Assembly (NCBI GenBank): GCA_015067635.1
Contig: SVMA01000003.1
Location: 59,892 to 123,891 of the forward strand
Source: Oscillospiraceae bacterium
Lineage (GTDB): Bacteria > Bacillota > Clostridia > Oscillospirales > Oscillospiraceae
Reading direction: 5' to 3'
DNA length: 64,000 nt
The notes under the pieces were generated by a model, which saw nothing but the letters and a program-made list of their open reading frames with translations, ran no database searches and was not told the origin of the DNA. Every line of letters starts with the position of its first letter. Within the stretch, counting starts at the first letter, position 1. Shown here piece after piece: positions 28,478 to 37,658 of this stretch. The position numbers were made by a program, and so were the translations under genes.

Positions 28478-29767
28478 TTAGATATCAAAAGAAATTCCCA
28501 GGTGCTTTTCCAGTGCAGCGAGCTTTAGGCTGACACAGAAGGCTTCCATCGCCAGCTGCAGCTCTTTAATGGGCGGCAGGCTGGGCGCAATGCGAATCAT
28601 AGAGTCCTGTGGATCCACCCCATAAGGATAGGTTGCCCCGGCAGGTGTAAATGTAACCCCCAGCTTTTGGCACAATTCCAAGGTTCTCTTTGCCGTTCCC
28701 GGCATGGCCGCAACACAGACGAAATAACCGCCCTGAGGATGATGCCAGTGGGCAATGCCCTTATTGGTAAGCTCCCCACGCAGCATTTTCAATACCATCT
28801 CAAACTTCGGTCCCATGATCGTGCTGTGCTTTTTCATCAGTTGCAGGGTATGCTCTTTATTTTGCAGGTAGCGGACATGGCGAAGCTGATTGACCTTATC
28901 ATAGGAAATGGTTTGTGCTCCCACGAGCTTCAGCCAATAGGCGATATTTTCTTCCGAAGTAGCCAGCACAGAGATGCCCGCACCCGGATAGGTTATTTTG
29001 GAAGTGGACGCAAATTCGTATATCATATTCGGTCGCCCTGCCTCAGCACAAAGGGCAATAATATCACGAAACGGCTGAAATTCTCCCTCAAACTCATGGA
29101 CACAGTAGGCATTGTCCCACATAATGACAAAATCCGGAGCCGCAGGCTTCAGATTGGCAAACCGGTCAACGGTCTCCTCTGAATATGTGTAGCCCTGAGG
29201 ATTCGAGAACTTCGGCACACACCAAATGCCCTTTACCGCGGCATCTTTAACCAATTCTTCCACCATATCCATATCCGGACCGTCCGGTGTCATTGGAACC
29301 GTAATCAGTTCAAAGCCAAAGGATTCCGTAATCCGGAAATGACGGTCATAACCGGGTGACGGGCAGAGAAACTTTATCTTCTCCTCCTTGCACCAGGGAC
29401 GGGGAGAATCCTTCAAGCCGTGGCTATACCCACGGGCAATCAGGTCATACATGAGGGTTAAGCTGGCATTTCCGCCCACAAAGGTCTGGGACGGCTTACA
29501 TCCCAACACATCTGCCCAATACGCACGGGCGCAGGGAAGCCCGGCCAGTTCGCCGTAATTGCGGCTGTCTGTGCCGTTGACAATGCATTCACTCTTATCC
29601 GTCAGAACTGTCAGAATATCGCTGACCAGATCAAGCTGGGCCGCACTGGGCTTTCCACGGGAAATATCCAGCTTCAAATTCTCTTGGCGAAGGTTGTTAA
29701 AGCGGGCGAGCAATTTTTCCGCCTCCATGCGGAGTTCTTCCGGTGTTTTGTTGGCGTAACCTGCCAT
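28478..29767 (-). CDS. Aminotransferase of the PF12897-type aspartate aminotransferase family
   Basis: LKLDISRGKPSAAQLDL, GTDSRNYGELAGLP, EFASTSKITYPGAGISVLA (PLP Lys). Confidence 0.85.
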   Translation of the reverse strand: MAGYANKTPEELRMEAEKLLARFNNLRQENLKLDISRGKPSAAQLDLVSDILTVLTDKSECIVNGTDSRNYGELAGLPCARAYWADVLGCKPSQTFVGGNASLTLMYDLIARGYSHGLKDSPRPWCKEEKIKFLCPSPGYDRHFRITESFGFELITVPMTPDGPDMDMVEELVKDAAVKGIWCVPKFSNPQGYTYSEETVDRFANLKPAAPDFVIMWDNAYCVHEFEGEFQPFRDIIALCAEAGRPNMIYEFASTSKITYPGAGISVLATSEENIAYWLKLVGAQTISYDKVNQLRHVRYLQNKEHTLQLMKKHSTIMGPKFEMVLKMLRGELTNKGIAHWHHPQGGYFVCVAAMPGTAKRTLELCQKLGVTFTPAGATYPYGVDPQDSMIRIAPSLPPIKELQLAMEAFCVSLKLAALEKHLGISFDI

Positions 29768-30004
29768 TTTATTCTCCCCTTCTTTCAAAAAAGCATCAAT
29801 ATTATGTCCTATTATATGTTATTTGCGCAAAAAATGCAATATCCAACAGTCCTAAATTTCATTTTTATGTCATGGTTTTTCTATGCAATATGTCAAATCC
29901 TTACAAAAAAGCACATTCCGGCCGCCGACGGAAAATTTCCCTTGCTTTTTTATCGGTTATGCCATAAAATTGAGTCATAATTTATTGGGAAAGGATGCGT
30001 CAAT

Positions 30005-32089
30005 ATGAGTCATCTCATCAATGTACCCGAGATTTTCGGCACCGATGTTTTCAATGAGGCCACCATGCAGCAACGCTTGGCGCCTTCTATATATAACGCA
30101 TGGAAGCAATGTATTTGCTCCGGCTCTCCCCTGTCTCTGGAGGTAGCAAATGAAATCGCTGAGGCGATGAAGATTTGGGCCATCGAAAAAGGCGCAACAC
30201 ATTACACCCATTGGTTCCAGCCCATGACCGGCATCACGGCGGAAAAGCACGATTCCTTTATCAGCCCCACCGGTGACGGCAGAGTCATCATGGAATTCTC
30301 CGGTTCCGAGCTAGTGCGCGGTGAGCCCGATGCCAGTTCCTTCCCTTCCGGCGGTCTGCGCGCAACCTTTGAGGCCCGGGGCTATACCGCATGGGATCCT
30401 ACTGCTTTTGCTTTTGTCAAGGACGATAGTCTGTATATCCCCACCTGTTTCTTCTCCTATACCGGAGAAGCTTTGGACAAAAAGACTCCTCTGCTGCGTT
30501 CTCTGGATGAAATTTCCCGGGAAGCTGTGCGCATTTTGCGTCTGTTTGGGGACAATGAAACACAGCGTGTGCGTGTATCCGTCGGACCGGAGCAGGAGTA
30601 TTTCCTGATTCCCAAATCCCTGTATGCACAGCGTTTGGATCTGCGGTTAACCGGCCGCACCCTGTTTGGTGCTCCGGCACCCAAGGGACAGGAGTTGGAT
30701 GACCATTATTTCGGAACGATCCGTACCCGTGTTTCCAACTTCATGAAGGATCTGGACGAACAGCTTTGGCGTCTGGGTATTCTGTCGAAAACAAAGCACA
30801 ATGAGGGAGCTCCCTGTCAGCATGAGCTGGCGCCAATCTATTCCGAAGCCGGCAATGCCTGTGATGCTAACCAGCTGGTTATGGAAATCATGAAGAAGTG
30901 CGCAGCCAAGCATGACATGGTTTGCCTGCTCCACGAAAAGCCCTTTGCCGGAGTCGCCGGCTCCGGAAAGCACAACAACTGGTCTTTGTGCACGGATTCC
31001 GGCAGAAATCTGTTTAAGCCCGGTCAAACGCCCCGGCAGAATGCCCAGTTCCTGGTATTTCTCGCCGCCTTTATCAAGGGTGTTGACGAGTATCAGGACT
31101 TCCTCCGTTCCACCGTCGCCTATGCAGGCAACGACCACCGTCTTGGTGTCACGGAAGCGCCTCCCGCCATTATTTCCATATTTCTGGGTGATGAACTGAC
31201 TGCTGTGGTCAATTCCATCATTGACGGAACGAACTACTCCGACCCTGAGAAAAGCCTGATGCGTATCGGTGTGGACGTACTGCCTTCCATTCCAAAGGAT
31301 ACCACGGATCGCAACCGTACCTCTCCTGTGGCTTTTACCGGCAACAAATTCGAGTTCCGTATGCTGGGCTCCTCCCAGTCCATCGCAGGACCCAATATCG
31401 CTCTGAACACCATCATGGCGGAAGAATTGGGCAAATTTGCCGACATTCTGGAAAATGCTGAGGATTTCGATGTTGCTTTGCAGAAGCTGGTTTGCGACAC
31501 ACTTACCGCCCACCAGCGGATAATTTTCAACGGCAACGGCTATTCCGATGCGTGGAAGAAAGAAGCAGTCGACCGCGGATTGAGTAATCTTTCCAATACC
31601 GCAGAAGCTCTGCCGACGTATATTTCTCAGAAAAATATCGATCTTGTTACCAAGCGCGGTATTTTTACAGAAGCAGAATTCCGGGCACGGTATGAAATTC
31701 ACATGCAGTCCTATGCCAAGCTGATTGCCATTGAAGGACGTACCTGCGTGGATATGGCTATGCATCAAATTCTCCCCTCCGCCATGCATTACACCCGGGA
31801 TCTTACCCAATCCATTCTGGATAAGAAGTCTGCCGGGATTTCCTGCAAGGCAGAACAGGCATTGGTGGAGCGTCTGTCTGCGGCGTGTGACAGTCTTTAC
31901 GAAAAAACACAGGCTCTGGCCGCCAGGCTGACTGCCATTCCCTGTGATACCAACGATGCTGCAAAGTACATGAGTGAAGTCATTGTCCCCGCAATGGAAA
32001 CGCTTCGTGGTGATGCAGACCTTTTGGAGCAGTTGACAGACAAAGCCTATTGGCCCTACCCCACCTACTCCGACATCCTGTTTTATTGA
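30005..32089 (+). CDS. glnN: Glutamine synthetase type III
   Basis: THYTHWFQPMTGITAEKHDSF, FPSGGLRATFEARGYTAWDPTAFAF, GPEQEYFLI, AGSGKHNNWSL. Confidence 0.96.
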   Translation: MSHLINVPEIFGTDVFNEATMQQRLAPSIYNAWKQCICSGSPLSLEVANEIAEAMKIWAIEKGATHYTHWFQPMTGITAEKHDSFISPTGDGRVIMEFSGSELVRGEPDASSFPSGGLRATFEARGYTAWDPTAFAFVKDDSLYIPTCFFSYTGEALDKKTPLLRSLDEISREAVRILRLFGDNETQRVRVSVGPEQEYFLIPKSLYAQRLDLRLTGRTLFGAPAPKGQELDDHYFGTIRTRVSNFMKDLDEQLWRLGILSKTKHNEGAPCQHELAPIYSEAGNACDANQLVMEIMKKCAAKHDMVCLLHEKPFAGVAGSGKHNNWSLCTDSGRNLFKPGQTPRQNAQFLVFLAAFIKGVDEYQDFLRSTVAYAGNDHRLGVTEAPPAIISIFLGDELTAVVNSIIDGTNYSDPEKSLMRIGVDVLPSIPKDTTDRNRTSPVAFTGNKFEFRMLGSSQSIAGPNIALNTIMAEELGKFADILENAEDFDVALQKLVCDTLTAHQRIIFNGNGYSDAWKKEAVDRGLSNLSNTAEALPTYISQKNIDLVTKRGIFTEAEFRARYEIHMQSYAKLIAIEGRTCVDMAMHQILPSAMHYTRDLTQSILDKKSAGISCKAEQALVERLSAACDSLYEKTQALAARLTAIPCDTNDAAKYMSEVIVPAMETLRGDADLLEQLTDKAYWPYPTYSDILFY

Positions 32090-32092
32090 CAC

Positions 32093-32123
32093 AAAAATCC
32101 GGACCCTGAGGTCCGGATTTTTT
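32093..32123. terminator. Bidirectional terminator between glnN and dut
   Basis: AAAAATCCGGACC-CTGA-GGTCCGGATTTTTT. Confidence 0.85.
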
Positions 32124-32559
32124 ATTTACCTGTGGAGCCAAAGCCTCCGGTGCCGCGACTGGTATCCGACAACTGGGAAACCTCTTCATAAACAGGCGTC
32201 AGCACCGGCGTGATCACCAACTGCGCGATGCGTTCCCCATGGGATATGGTTTGTGCAATCTTTCCGTGATTGTGGAGCACCACTCCGATTTCTCCCCGAT
32301 AATCACTGTCGATCACTCCAACCTTATTGGCAGGAGCCAGCCCACGCTTTGTTCCCAAGCTGCTGCGGGCATAGATCAGACCGGCACAACCCTTTGGTAC
32401 TTCCATAGCGATTCCCGTGGGAATGAATACGGTTTCTCCGGCACCAATGGTAACCGGCTCATCCAAACAAGCATACAAATCTGCACCGGCCGCTTCTGCA
32501 GAGCCATAGGTGGGCAAAATGGCAGTTTCTCTTACTTTTTTTACTGCAACGGTACTCAT
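32122..32559 (-). CDS. dut: dUTP diphosphatase
   Basis: GADLYACLDEP, YARSSLGTKRGL, GVIDSDYRGEIGVVLHN, GTGGFGSTGK. Confidence 0.96.
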   Translation of the reverse strand: MSTVAVKKVRETAILPTYGSAEAAGADLYACLDEPVTIGAGETVFIPTGIAMEVPKGCAGLIYARSSLGTKRGLAPANKVGVIDSDYRGEIGVVLHNHGKIAQTISHGERIAQLVITPVLTPVYEEVSQLSDTSRGTGGFGSTGK

Positions 32560-32617
32560 CCGCGTAATTCCTTTCCTCTAACACAGATATAGGATGATTA
32601 TATCACAGGATTTCCCA

Positions 32618-33544
32618 TTAAGCAACGGAAACTGCCAAATATTCTTCACACTGGTACGCCGCCACGGCGCCGTCTGCAGTGGCAGTGACAATCTGCCGCA
32701 CTGCCTTAGTCCGCACATCTCCCACAGCATAAACACCGCTTAGATTGGTAGCCGTGGATTCTCCTGCCACGATATAGCCTGCTTTATCCAATTCCAGCTG
32801 GCCGTCAAACAACGCTACAGCAGGCTCGCGACCGATACTTACAAATACGCCATCACAGGAAATCGGAAGCTCTTCGCCGGTTATCCGGTTGCGGAGAAGA
32901 ACTCCGTTGACATGGTCGGCATGCTGAAAAGAAACAACCTCTGAATTCCAGATAAATTCGATATTTTCTGCCTGCTGCAGGGACGCGTGATAAACCTTGG
33001 ATGCCCGCAGCGTATCTCTGCGATGGACCAGGATCACCTTTTCCGCAATACGGGAAAGAATCAGCGCATCCGCCACAGCGGAATTCCCGCCACCAACCAA
33101 AACAACTGTTTTTCCCCGGTAGAACATTCCGTCACAGGCTGCGCAATAATGCACGCCTTTTCCGGTCAGTTCCTGCTCTTTGGGCAGTCCCAGCTTTCGG
33201 GGATTTGCACCGGTGGCTACAATGACCGTCCGTCCGTAAAAAATGCCCCTGTCTGTGCGCAATTCCTTTACGTCCTGTGTCAGCTGTACCGATTGCACCT
33301 CTGCAAAAACCGTCTTTGCACCAAATCGCTCCGCGCCCTGCTGCATCTTCCTGCCAAGGGTGAATCCGTCCACGCCTTCTTCAAAACCCGGGTAATTGTC
33401 CACCTGATGGGTCAGGGCCATTTGTCCGCCTGCGGCAAGGCGTTCAATTACCAGCGTATCCAAGCCGGACCGTGCCGCATACAGTGCCGCTGTATATCCG
33501 GCCGGTCCGCCGCCCAAAATCAAAACATCATAGATTTTATCCAT
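32618..33544 (-). CDS. trxB: Thioredoxin-disulfide reductase
   Basis: DVLILGGGPAGYTAALYAARSG, YCAACDGMFYRGK, VYAVGDVRTKAVRQIVTATADGAVAA; start at MDKIYD. Confidence 0.96.
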   Translation of the reverse strand: MDKIYDVLILGGGPAGYTAALYAARSGLDTLVIERLAAGGQMALTHQVDNYPGFEEGVDGFTLGRKMQQGAERFGAKTVFAEVQSVQLTQDVKELRTDRGIFYGRTVIVATGANPRKLGLPKEQELTGKGVHYCAACDGMFYRGKTVVLVGGGNSAVADALILSRIAEKVILVHRRDTLRASKVYHASLQQAENIEFIWNSEVVSFQHADHVNGVLLRNRITGEELPISCDGVFVSIGREPAVALFDGQLELDKAGYIVAGESTATNLSGVYAVGDVRTKAVRQIVTATADGAVAAYQCEEYLAVSVA

Positions 33545-33610
33545 GCTCTTTCCTCCGTTTTTTTCTTCAGTATACCCGGAAAGCAGAAGAATTACTGTGA
33601 TTTTATCACA

Positions 33611-33640
33611 AAAAATGCCCACTGCCGAAGCAGTGGGCAT
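33611..33640 (-). terminator. Terminator between trxA and trxB
   Basis: ATGCCCACTGC-CGAA-GCAGTGGGCAT, minus-strand T tract. Confidence 0.75.
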
Positions 33641-33648
33641 TGGGCTTC

Positions 33649-33957
33649 TTACGGAAGCATTGCCAGGATCTGTTCCTTTGATTTTGCGCCGGTAGCCTGT
33701 GTCAGTACCTTGCCATCCTTCATAACCACAAGCGTGGGGATGCTGTAAACCTGGAACTGGGATGCCAACTCCGCCTGAACATCCACATCCACCTTGCCAA
33801 CCCGAATATCCGTATTTTCCTCGGCAATTTCATCGATGATCGGACTGACCATCCGGCAGGGTCCGCACCAGGTTGCGAAGAAATCCAGCAAAACAACCTG
33901 CTCGCTGTTCATGACTTCCTTTTCAAAATTTTCTTTCGTGATATTTCTTACTGACAT
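33649..33957 (-). CDS. trxA: Thioredoxin
   Basis: VLLDFFATWCGPCRMVSPIIDEIA. Confidence 0.97.
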   Translation of the reverse strand: MSVRNITKENFEKEVMNSEQVVLLDFFATWCGPCRMVSPIIDEIAEENTDIRVGKVDVDVQAELASQFQVYSIPTLVVMKDGKVLTQATGAKSKEQILAMLP

Positions 33958-34026
33958 ATTTCAGTCCTCCTTTTTTGTTTTGTAGCCCTAGTTTACCCTT
34001 TTTTCAGGAGAACTTCTGTGACAAAA

Positions 34027-35892
34027 TCACATTTCCTCTTCCTGCCCGAACTTTACGGCCTCGAATGCACTCCCGTCCACATTGGAGTCACCGAAAACAT
34101 ACAGATACTCGTCAATCACTACGCCACGCACATTATCCAAATTTCCGTTCATCTCTACCCGTTCCAGAACATGGAGATGATATCCGTCAAAATGGAGCAG
34201 AATATAGCCTTCCGTTGTGGGGATACCAAACAGATGATTCTCCCGATCAATCAGATAGGCTTTATAGGCTGTGGCAAAACCTGCCTTTTCCTCGTAACTG
34301 CAGACCGATACCACACGGCCTTCTCCTTCCTCATAGATTTCTACCTTCAGGAAGCCATCTGCACCAAAGCCGATGCCCATCAGAAAGCCGTCCCCCAGCT
34401 GAATGAGCGAGCTGGAATAACCCTCAATCACACCGGTATCCCGTGCAGTAATATGATTCAAATCCGTCATGTCAATAAAGAACACCGGATCTGTCATGGT
34501 CACTACCTCAGCCGTGCAAACATAGGCGTAGTTTCCGTCAAACCGGACGGACTCCACCGTTTCGCCTTCCGGTGCAAAGGCTTTCAGCTCTCCCAGCTTT
34601 TCCCATGTACCGACCTTGAAACAGGTAAGATTGGCATTCCGTTCCTGCTTCAGCATCGCAGAGGTGAATTCGTCTTCCCGGTGTTCCTGTAACTGCTGAA
34701 GATTTGTGGATGTGACGACACGGAAAACCCCATCCTTTTCATCCATGCTGTACTGATTTTTCACCGTTCCATCCACGGTAAAGGTACCTTTGGGTGTCAA
34801 GCCGTCCACACTGTATGCCATGCAGGATATCTCTGTGACCGCTTTGGTAACCGTAGTATTTTCTTCTGTTGTCTCACGCAGTGTACTGCCGCGAATTGCA
34901 TAGATGTTCTCCTTGGACACATAAAGCTCCGTAGAATAGGACATAAACGCACCGGTATCAATCAGGGAGAGATCCCGAGCGTCCAGCATGGTTACCACCG
35001 TATACAGCCGGTTTGTCAGCTTTTCAGGGATAACAATGTTATCTGCCGGAATGGGCTTCATGCTGCCCGGTCTGCCAATTTGGGGCAAATAGGTGGATGC
35101 ATCTTCAAAGTCAATCTGCGTGTTCATCCGGTACTGACTCATAAGCATCAGCTGATCTCCAACCATACGGGAGGTCAGGATGCTGCCTGTCAGGCAGATC
35201 TCACCTGCAAACTTAACATTGGTCGGATCACTGACATCCAGACTGATTACGGATACCAACGCACCATTCTTTTGGGAGACGTCATAACCGTAACTGACTA
35301 ACGTCAGCCGTCCGGCATCTGCAGACAGATACATTTCCGAATAGGAATCGAGCTGATTTACCTGCTTTTCCTGCTTCCATACTGCCACCTGCTCAGTAGC
35401 CCCACCGGCAATTTCATAAACGCTCAGCTCATCCCCGCGCAAATAGAAAATATGGGTCTGACTGCGTTGGATCAGGTCACTTTCCCGAACCCCGGCTACC
35501 TGGTGGTCAGTAATTTCTACTGAAGAATTTTGGATCGCCGTTCCCGGTGCTGTCGTAGCGCCTTCGTCAAAAGCTTGACCCAGTTCCCCCGCACTGCCAT
35601 ATAAAAGTGTGTCTCCGACTTCCTGCAGGGAAGGACTCCATTTTTCAAAATTGTTTTTATATTTGGGTGGTTGATAGGTATATTCATTGATCGCCTGAAT
35701 TACCTCGTAATAATCACTCCCGGCGTACATCTGAACACTTGGCGGTGTTGAAGAGTATGGTACAAACAGTACCGCCAGCAATATACAGAAACATAACGCA
35801 ACGGATGCTGTTGATGTGATAACCACCCGTCTCTTTTTTCGGATTGCCACCTTTTGATGGACCGCTTCTGCTCTTTCTTTATAAGTCTTCAT
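34027..35892 (-). CDS. Membrane-anchored C-terminal beta-propeller protein, candidate anti-sigma partner
   Basis: N-terminal cytoplasmic basic segment plus one TM (RKKRRVVITSTASVALCFCILLAVLFV), long extracellular beta-propeller; overlaps the ECF sigma gene by 14 bp. Confidence 0.8.
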   Translation of the reverse strand: MKTYKERAEAVHQKVAIRKKRRVVITSTASVALCFCILLAVLFVPYSSTPPSVQMYAGSDYYEVIQAINEYTYQPPKYKNNFEKWSPSLQEVGDTLLYGSAGELGQAFDEGATTAPGTAIQNSSVEITDHQVAGVRESDLIQRSQTHIFYLRGDELSVYEIAGGATEQVAVWKQEKQVNQLDSYSEMYLSADAGRLTLVSYGYDVSQKNGALVSVISLDVSDPTNVKFAGEICLTGSILTSRMVGDQLMLMSQYRMNTQIDFEDASTYLPQIGRPGSMKPIPADNIVIPEKLTNRLYTVVTMLDARDLSLIDTGAFMSYSTELYVSKENIYAIRGSTLRETTEENTTVTKAVTEISCMAYSVDGLTPKGTFTVDGTVKNQYSMDEKDGVFRVVTSTNLQQLQEHREDEFTSAMLKQERNANLTCFKVGTWEKLGELKAFAPEGETVESVRFDGNYAYVCTAEVVTMTDPVFFIDMTDLNHITARDTGVIEGYSSSLIQLGDGFLMGIGFGADGFLKVEIYEEGEGRVVSVCSYEEKAGFATAYKAYLIDRENHLFGIPTTEGYILLHFDGYHLHVLERVEMNGNLDNVRGVVIDEYLYVFGDSNVDGSAFEAVKFGQEEEM

Positions 35893-36439
35893 GAGAGATC
35901 CCCACCTTTTCCAACAATTTTCTCAAGGCAATCTTCGCACGCGCCAGCAAATTATACACCTGCTTTTTATTGCGCGACATGATGACACCGACCTCCTCGG
36001 GAGAAAAGCCCTCAAAATAGCTTAATGTCAAAACCTGACGATACTGCTCCGGCAGTGCCTGCATACAGGCATAAACCGCCCGATTTCGCTGAGCCACAAT
36101 GGTGTCATCCTCCATATTCCCCGCCCCGAGCACATTCTCCACGTCCTCCAGCGGAATATAATTCCGGTGACGGCGCAAATAATTAATGCAGCGATGGCGG
36201 ACAGCCTTGAAAAGATATGCCTTAAAATGGGCCTCATCCGCAAAATGCTTGCCCTTTATCAGCACATCTGCCATGGCATCCTCCATCAAATCCTCCGCAA
36301 CTGCCGCACTGCCCACATAACAGTAGGCAAACCGCACCAAGGGATCGGAATATGTAAGGATGAGCTCTTCCAGTGCCGCCATGTCACCTTTTCGGTAGCG
36401 GCAGTAGCTGCTTTCCGTGGATTGGGACATCACAATCAC
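35879..36439 (-). CDS. ECF-type RNA polymerase sigma factor
   Basis: Sigma-70 region 2 (FAYCYVGSAAVAEDLMEDAMADVLIKG) and region 4 (LPEQYRQVLTLSYFEGFSPEEVGVIMSRNKKQVYNLLARAK). Confidence 0.9.
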   Translation of the reverse strand: MIVMSQSTESSYCRYRKGDMAALEELILTYSDPLVRFAYCYVGSAAVAEDLMEDAMADVLIKGKHFADEAHFKAYLFKAVRHRCINYLRRHRNYIPLEDVENVLGAGNMEDDTIVAQRNRAVYACMQALPEQYRQVLTLSYFEGFSPEEVGVIMSRNKKQVYNLLARAKIALRKLLEKVGISHEDL

Positions 36440-36541
36440 CTCTCTGTCCCTTTAACACACAAAGTTCACAGATTACTCACAAAAAACTTAATCTTTTTTC
36501 AGTATAATATGGAACAAGAGAAAATGCAATCCTAACAGCGC

Positions 36542-36569
36542 TTGCATTTTCTTCAAATTGGGATATAAT
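36542..36569 (+). promoter_or_regulatory. Promoter of the zinc metallopeptidase gene
   Basis: TTGCAT-16-TATAAT. Confidence 0.6.
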
Positions 36570-36596
36570 AAAGACAAATCCAAAAAGGAGAATCCT

Positions 36597-37316
36597 ATGC
36601 TATTCGGTTATTATTACGGTTTTGATCTGACATATCTTGTTCTGGTGCTCCCCTGCGTCATTTTTGCCATTATCGCCAGTGCCAGAGTTAACTCCACCTT
36701 CAAGCGCTATTCTCAGCAGCTTTCTCAGCGGCGCTTATCCGGCGCACAGGCGGCGGAGCATGTTTTGCGTGCCAACGGCGTTTACGATGTAAAAATCGAG
36801 CGTGTTTCCGGAAATCTGACAGACCATTATGACCCCAGAACCAATGTGATCCGCCTGTCGGACAGTGTGCACGACTCCACGTCCGTTGCCGCGATTGGTG
36901 TTGCCTGCCATGAAGCCGGACATGCGGTGCAGTATGCCCATCACTACGGACCCATCAAGCTCCGTGCAGCCATCATTCCCATCACAAGCATTGGCAGCAA
37001 ACTAGCTATGCCGCTGATTCTGTTGGGCATTCTGTTCAGCTTTGGCGAAACGGTTTCCTATGGCTTTGTGTATGCCGGCATTGCCTGCTTTGCCCTGTCC
37101 TTGGTTTTCCAGCTGGTAACGCTTCCGGTGGAATTCAATGCCAGTCATCGGGCTCTGCATGCCATCAATGGCATCGGTCTGTTAACGCCTGAAGAGCAAA
37201 AGGGTGCGAAAAAGACTCTTTCTGCCGCCGCTATGACCTATGTTGCCGCCACAGCCGTTGCTCTGGCACAGCTTCTGCGCCTGCTTCTGATTTTTGGGCG
37301 CCGCAATAACGACTGA
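36597..37316 (+). CDS. YugP-like zinc metallopeptidase (Zn_peptidase_2 type)
   Basis: VACHEAGHAVQYAHHYGPIKLR HExxH-type motif, multi-TM; start moved to MLFGYYYG. Confidence 0.88.
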   Translation: MLFGYYYGFDLTYLVLVLPCVIFAIIASARVNSTFKRYSQQLSQRRLSGAQAAEHVLRANGVYDVKIERVSGNLTDHYDPRTNVIRLSDSVHDSTSVAAIGVACHEAGHAVQYAHHYGPIKLRAAIIPITSIGSKLAMPLILLGILFSFGETVSYGFVYAGIACFALSLVFQLVTLPVEFNASHRALHAINGIGLLTPEEQKGAKKTLSAAAMTYVAATAVALAQLLRLLLIFGRRNND

Positions 37317-37331
37317 GATTATTAAATTTTT

Positions 37332-37372
37332 CCGCCCCGGGTATTGACATCCGGGGCGGTTTTTTGTATAAT
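37332..37372 (+). promoter_or_regulatory. Overlapping intrinsic terminator and sigma-A promoter
   Basis: CCGCCCCGG-[GTATTGACAT]-CCGGGGCGG-TTTTTT terminator; TTGACA (37344-37349)-17-TATAAT (37367-37372). Confidence 0.8.
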
Positions 37373-37415
37373 TTCCGTTGTGTGAAAAGTATGAAAAATG
37401 TGAAAGGGGAACACC

Positions 37416-37655
37416 ATGGCTGGCGGTAAACATATTTTGGGCAAAGCCAATGCCCGTCGGGTTTTTGGCACTGCCAAGGTCGGTGACAGGGGGCAAATTG
37501 TCATCCCTAAGGAAGCCCGGGAATTGTTCGGTATTCAACCCGGCGACACTCTGCTGATCGTGGGTGAAAGTGAAACGGGCTTGATTGTTTCCCGTCCGGA
37601 GGCTCTGAATGATCTGGCTGATAAGATTTTGAATAACATAGGTAAAGAGGAATAA
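37416..37655 (+). CDS. AbrB/SpoVT-type swapped-hairpin transcriptional regulator
   Basis: GDRGQIVIPKEARELFGIQPGDTLLIVGE. Confidence 0.9.
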   Translation: MAGGKHILGKANARRVFGTAKVGDRGQIVIPKEARELFGIQPGDTLLIVGESETGLIVSRPEALNDLADKILNNIGKEE

Positions 37656-37658
37656 GAA

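Noticed and set aside
30647-32092. 481-aa minus-strand ORF opposite glnN
   Set aside because: Same antisense effect; sense strand encodes unmistakable GSIII motifs.
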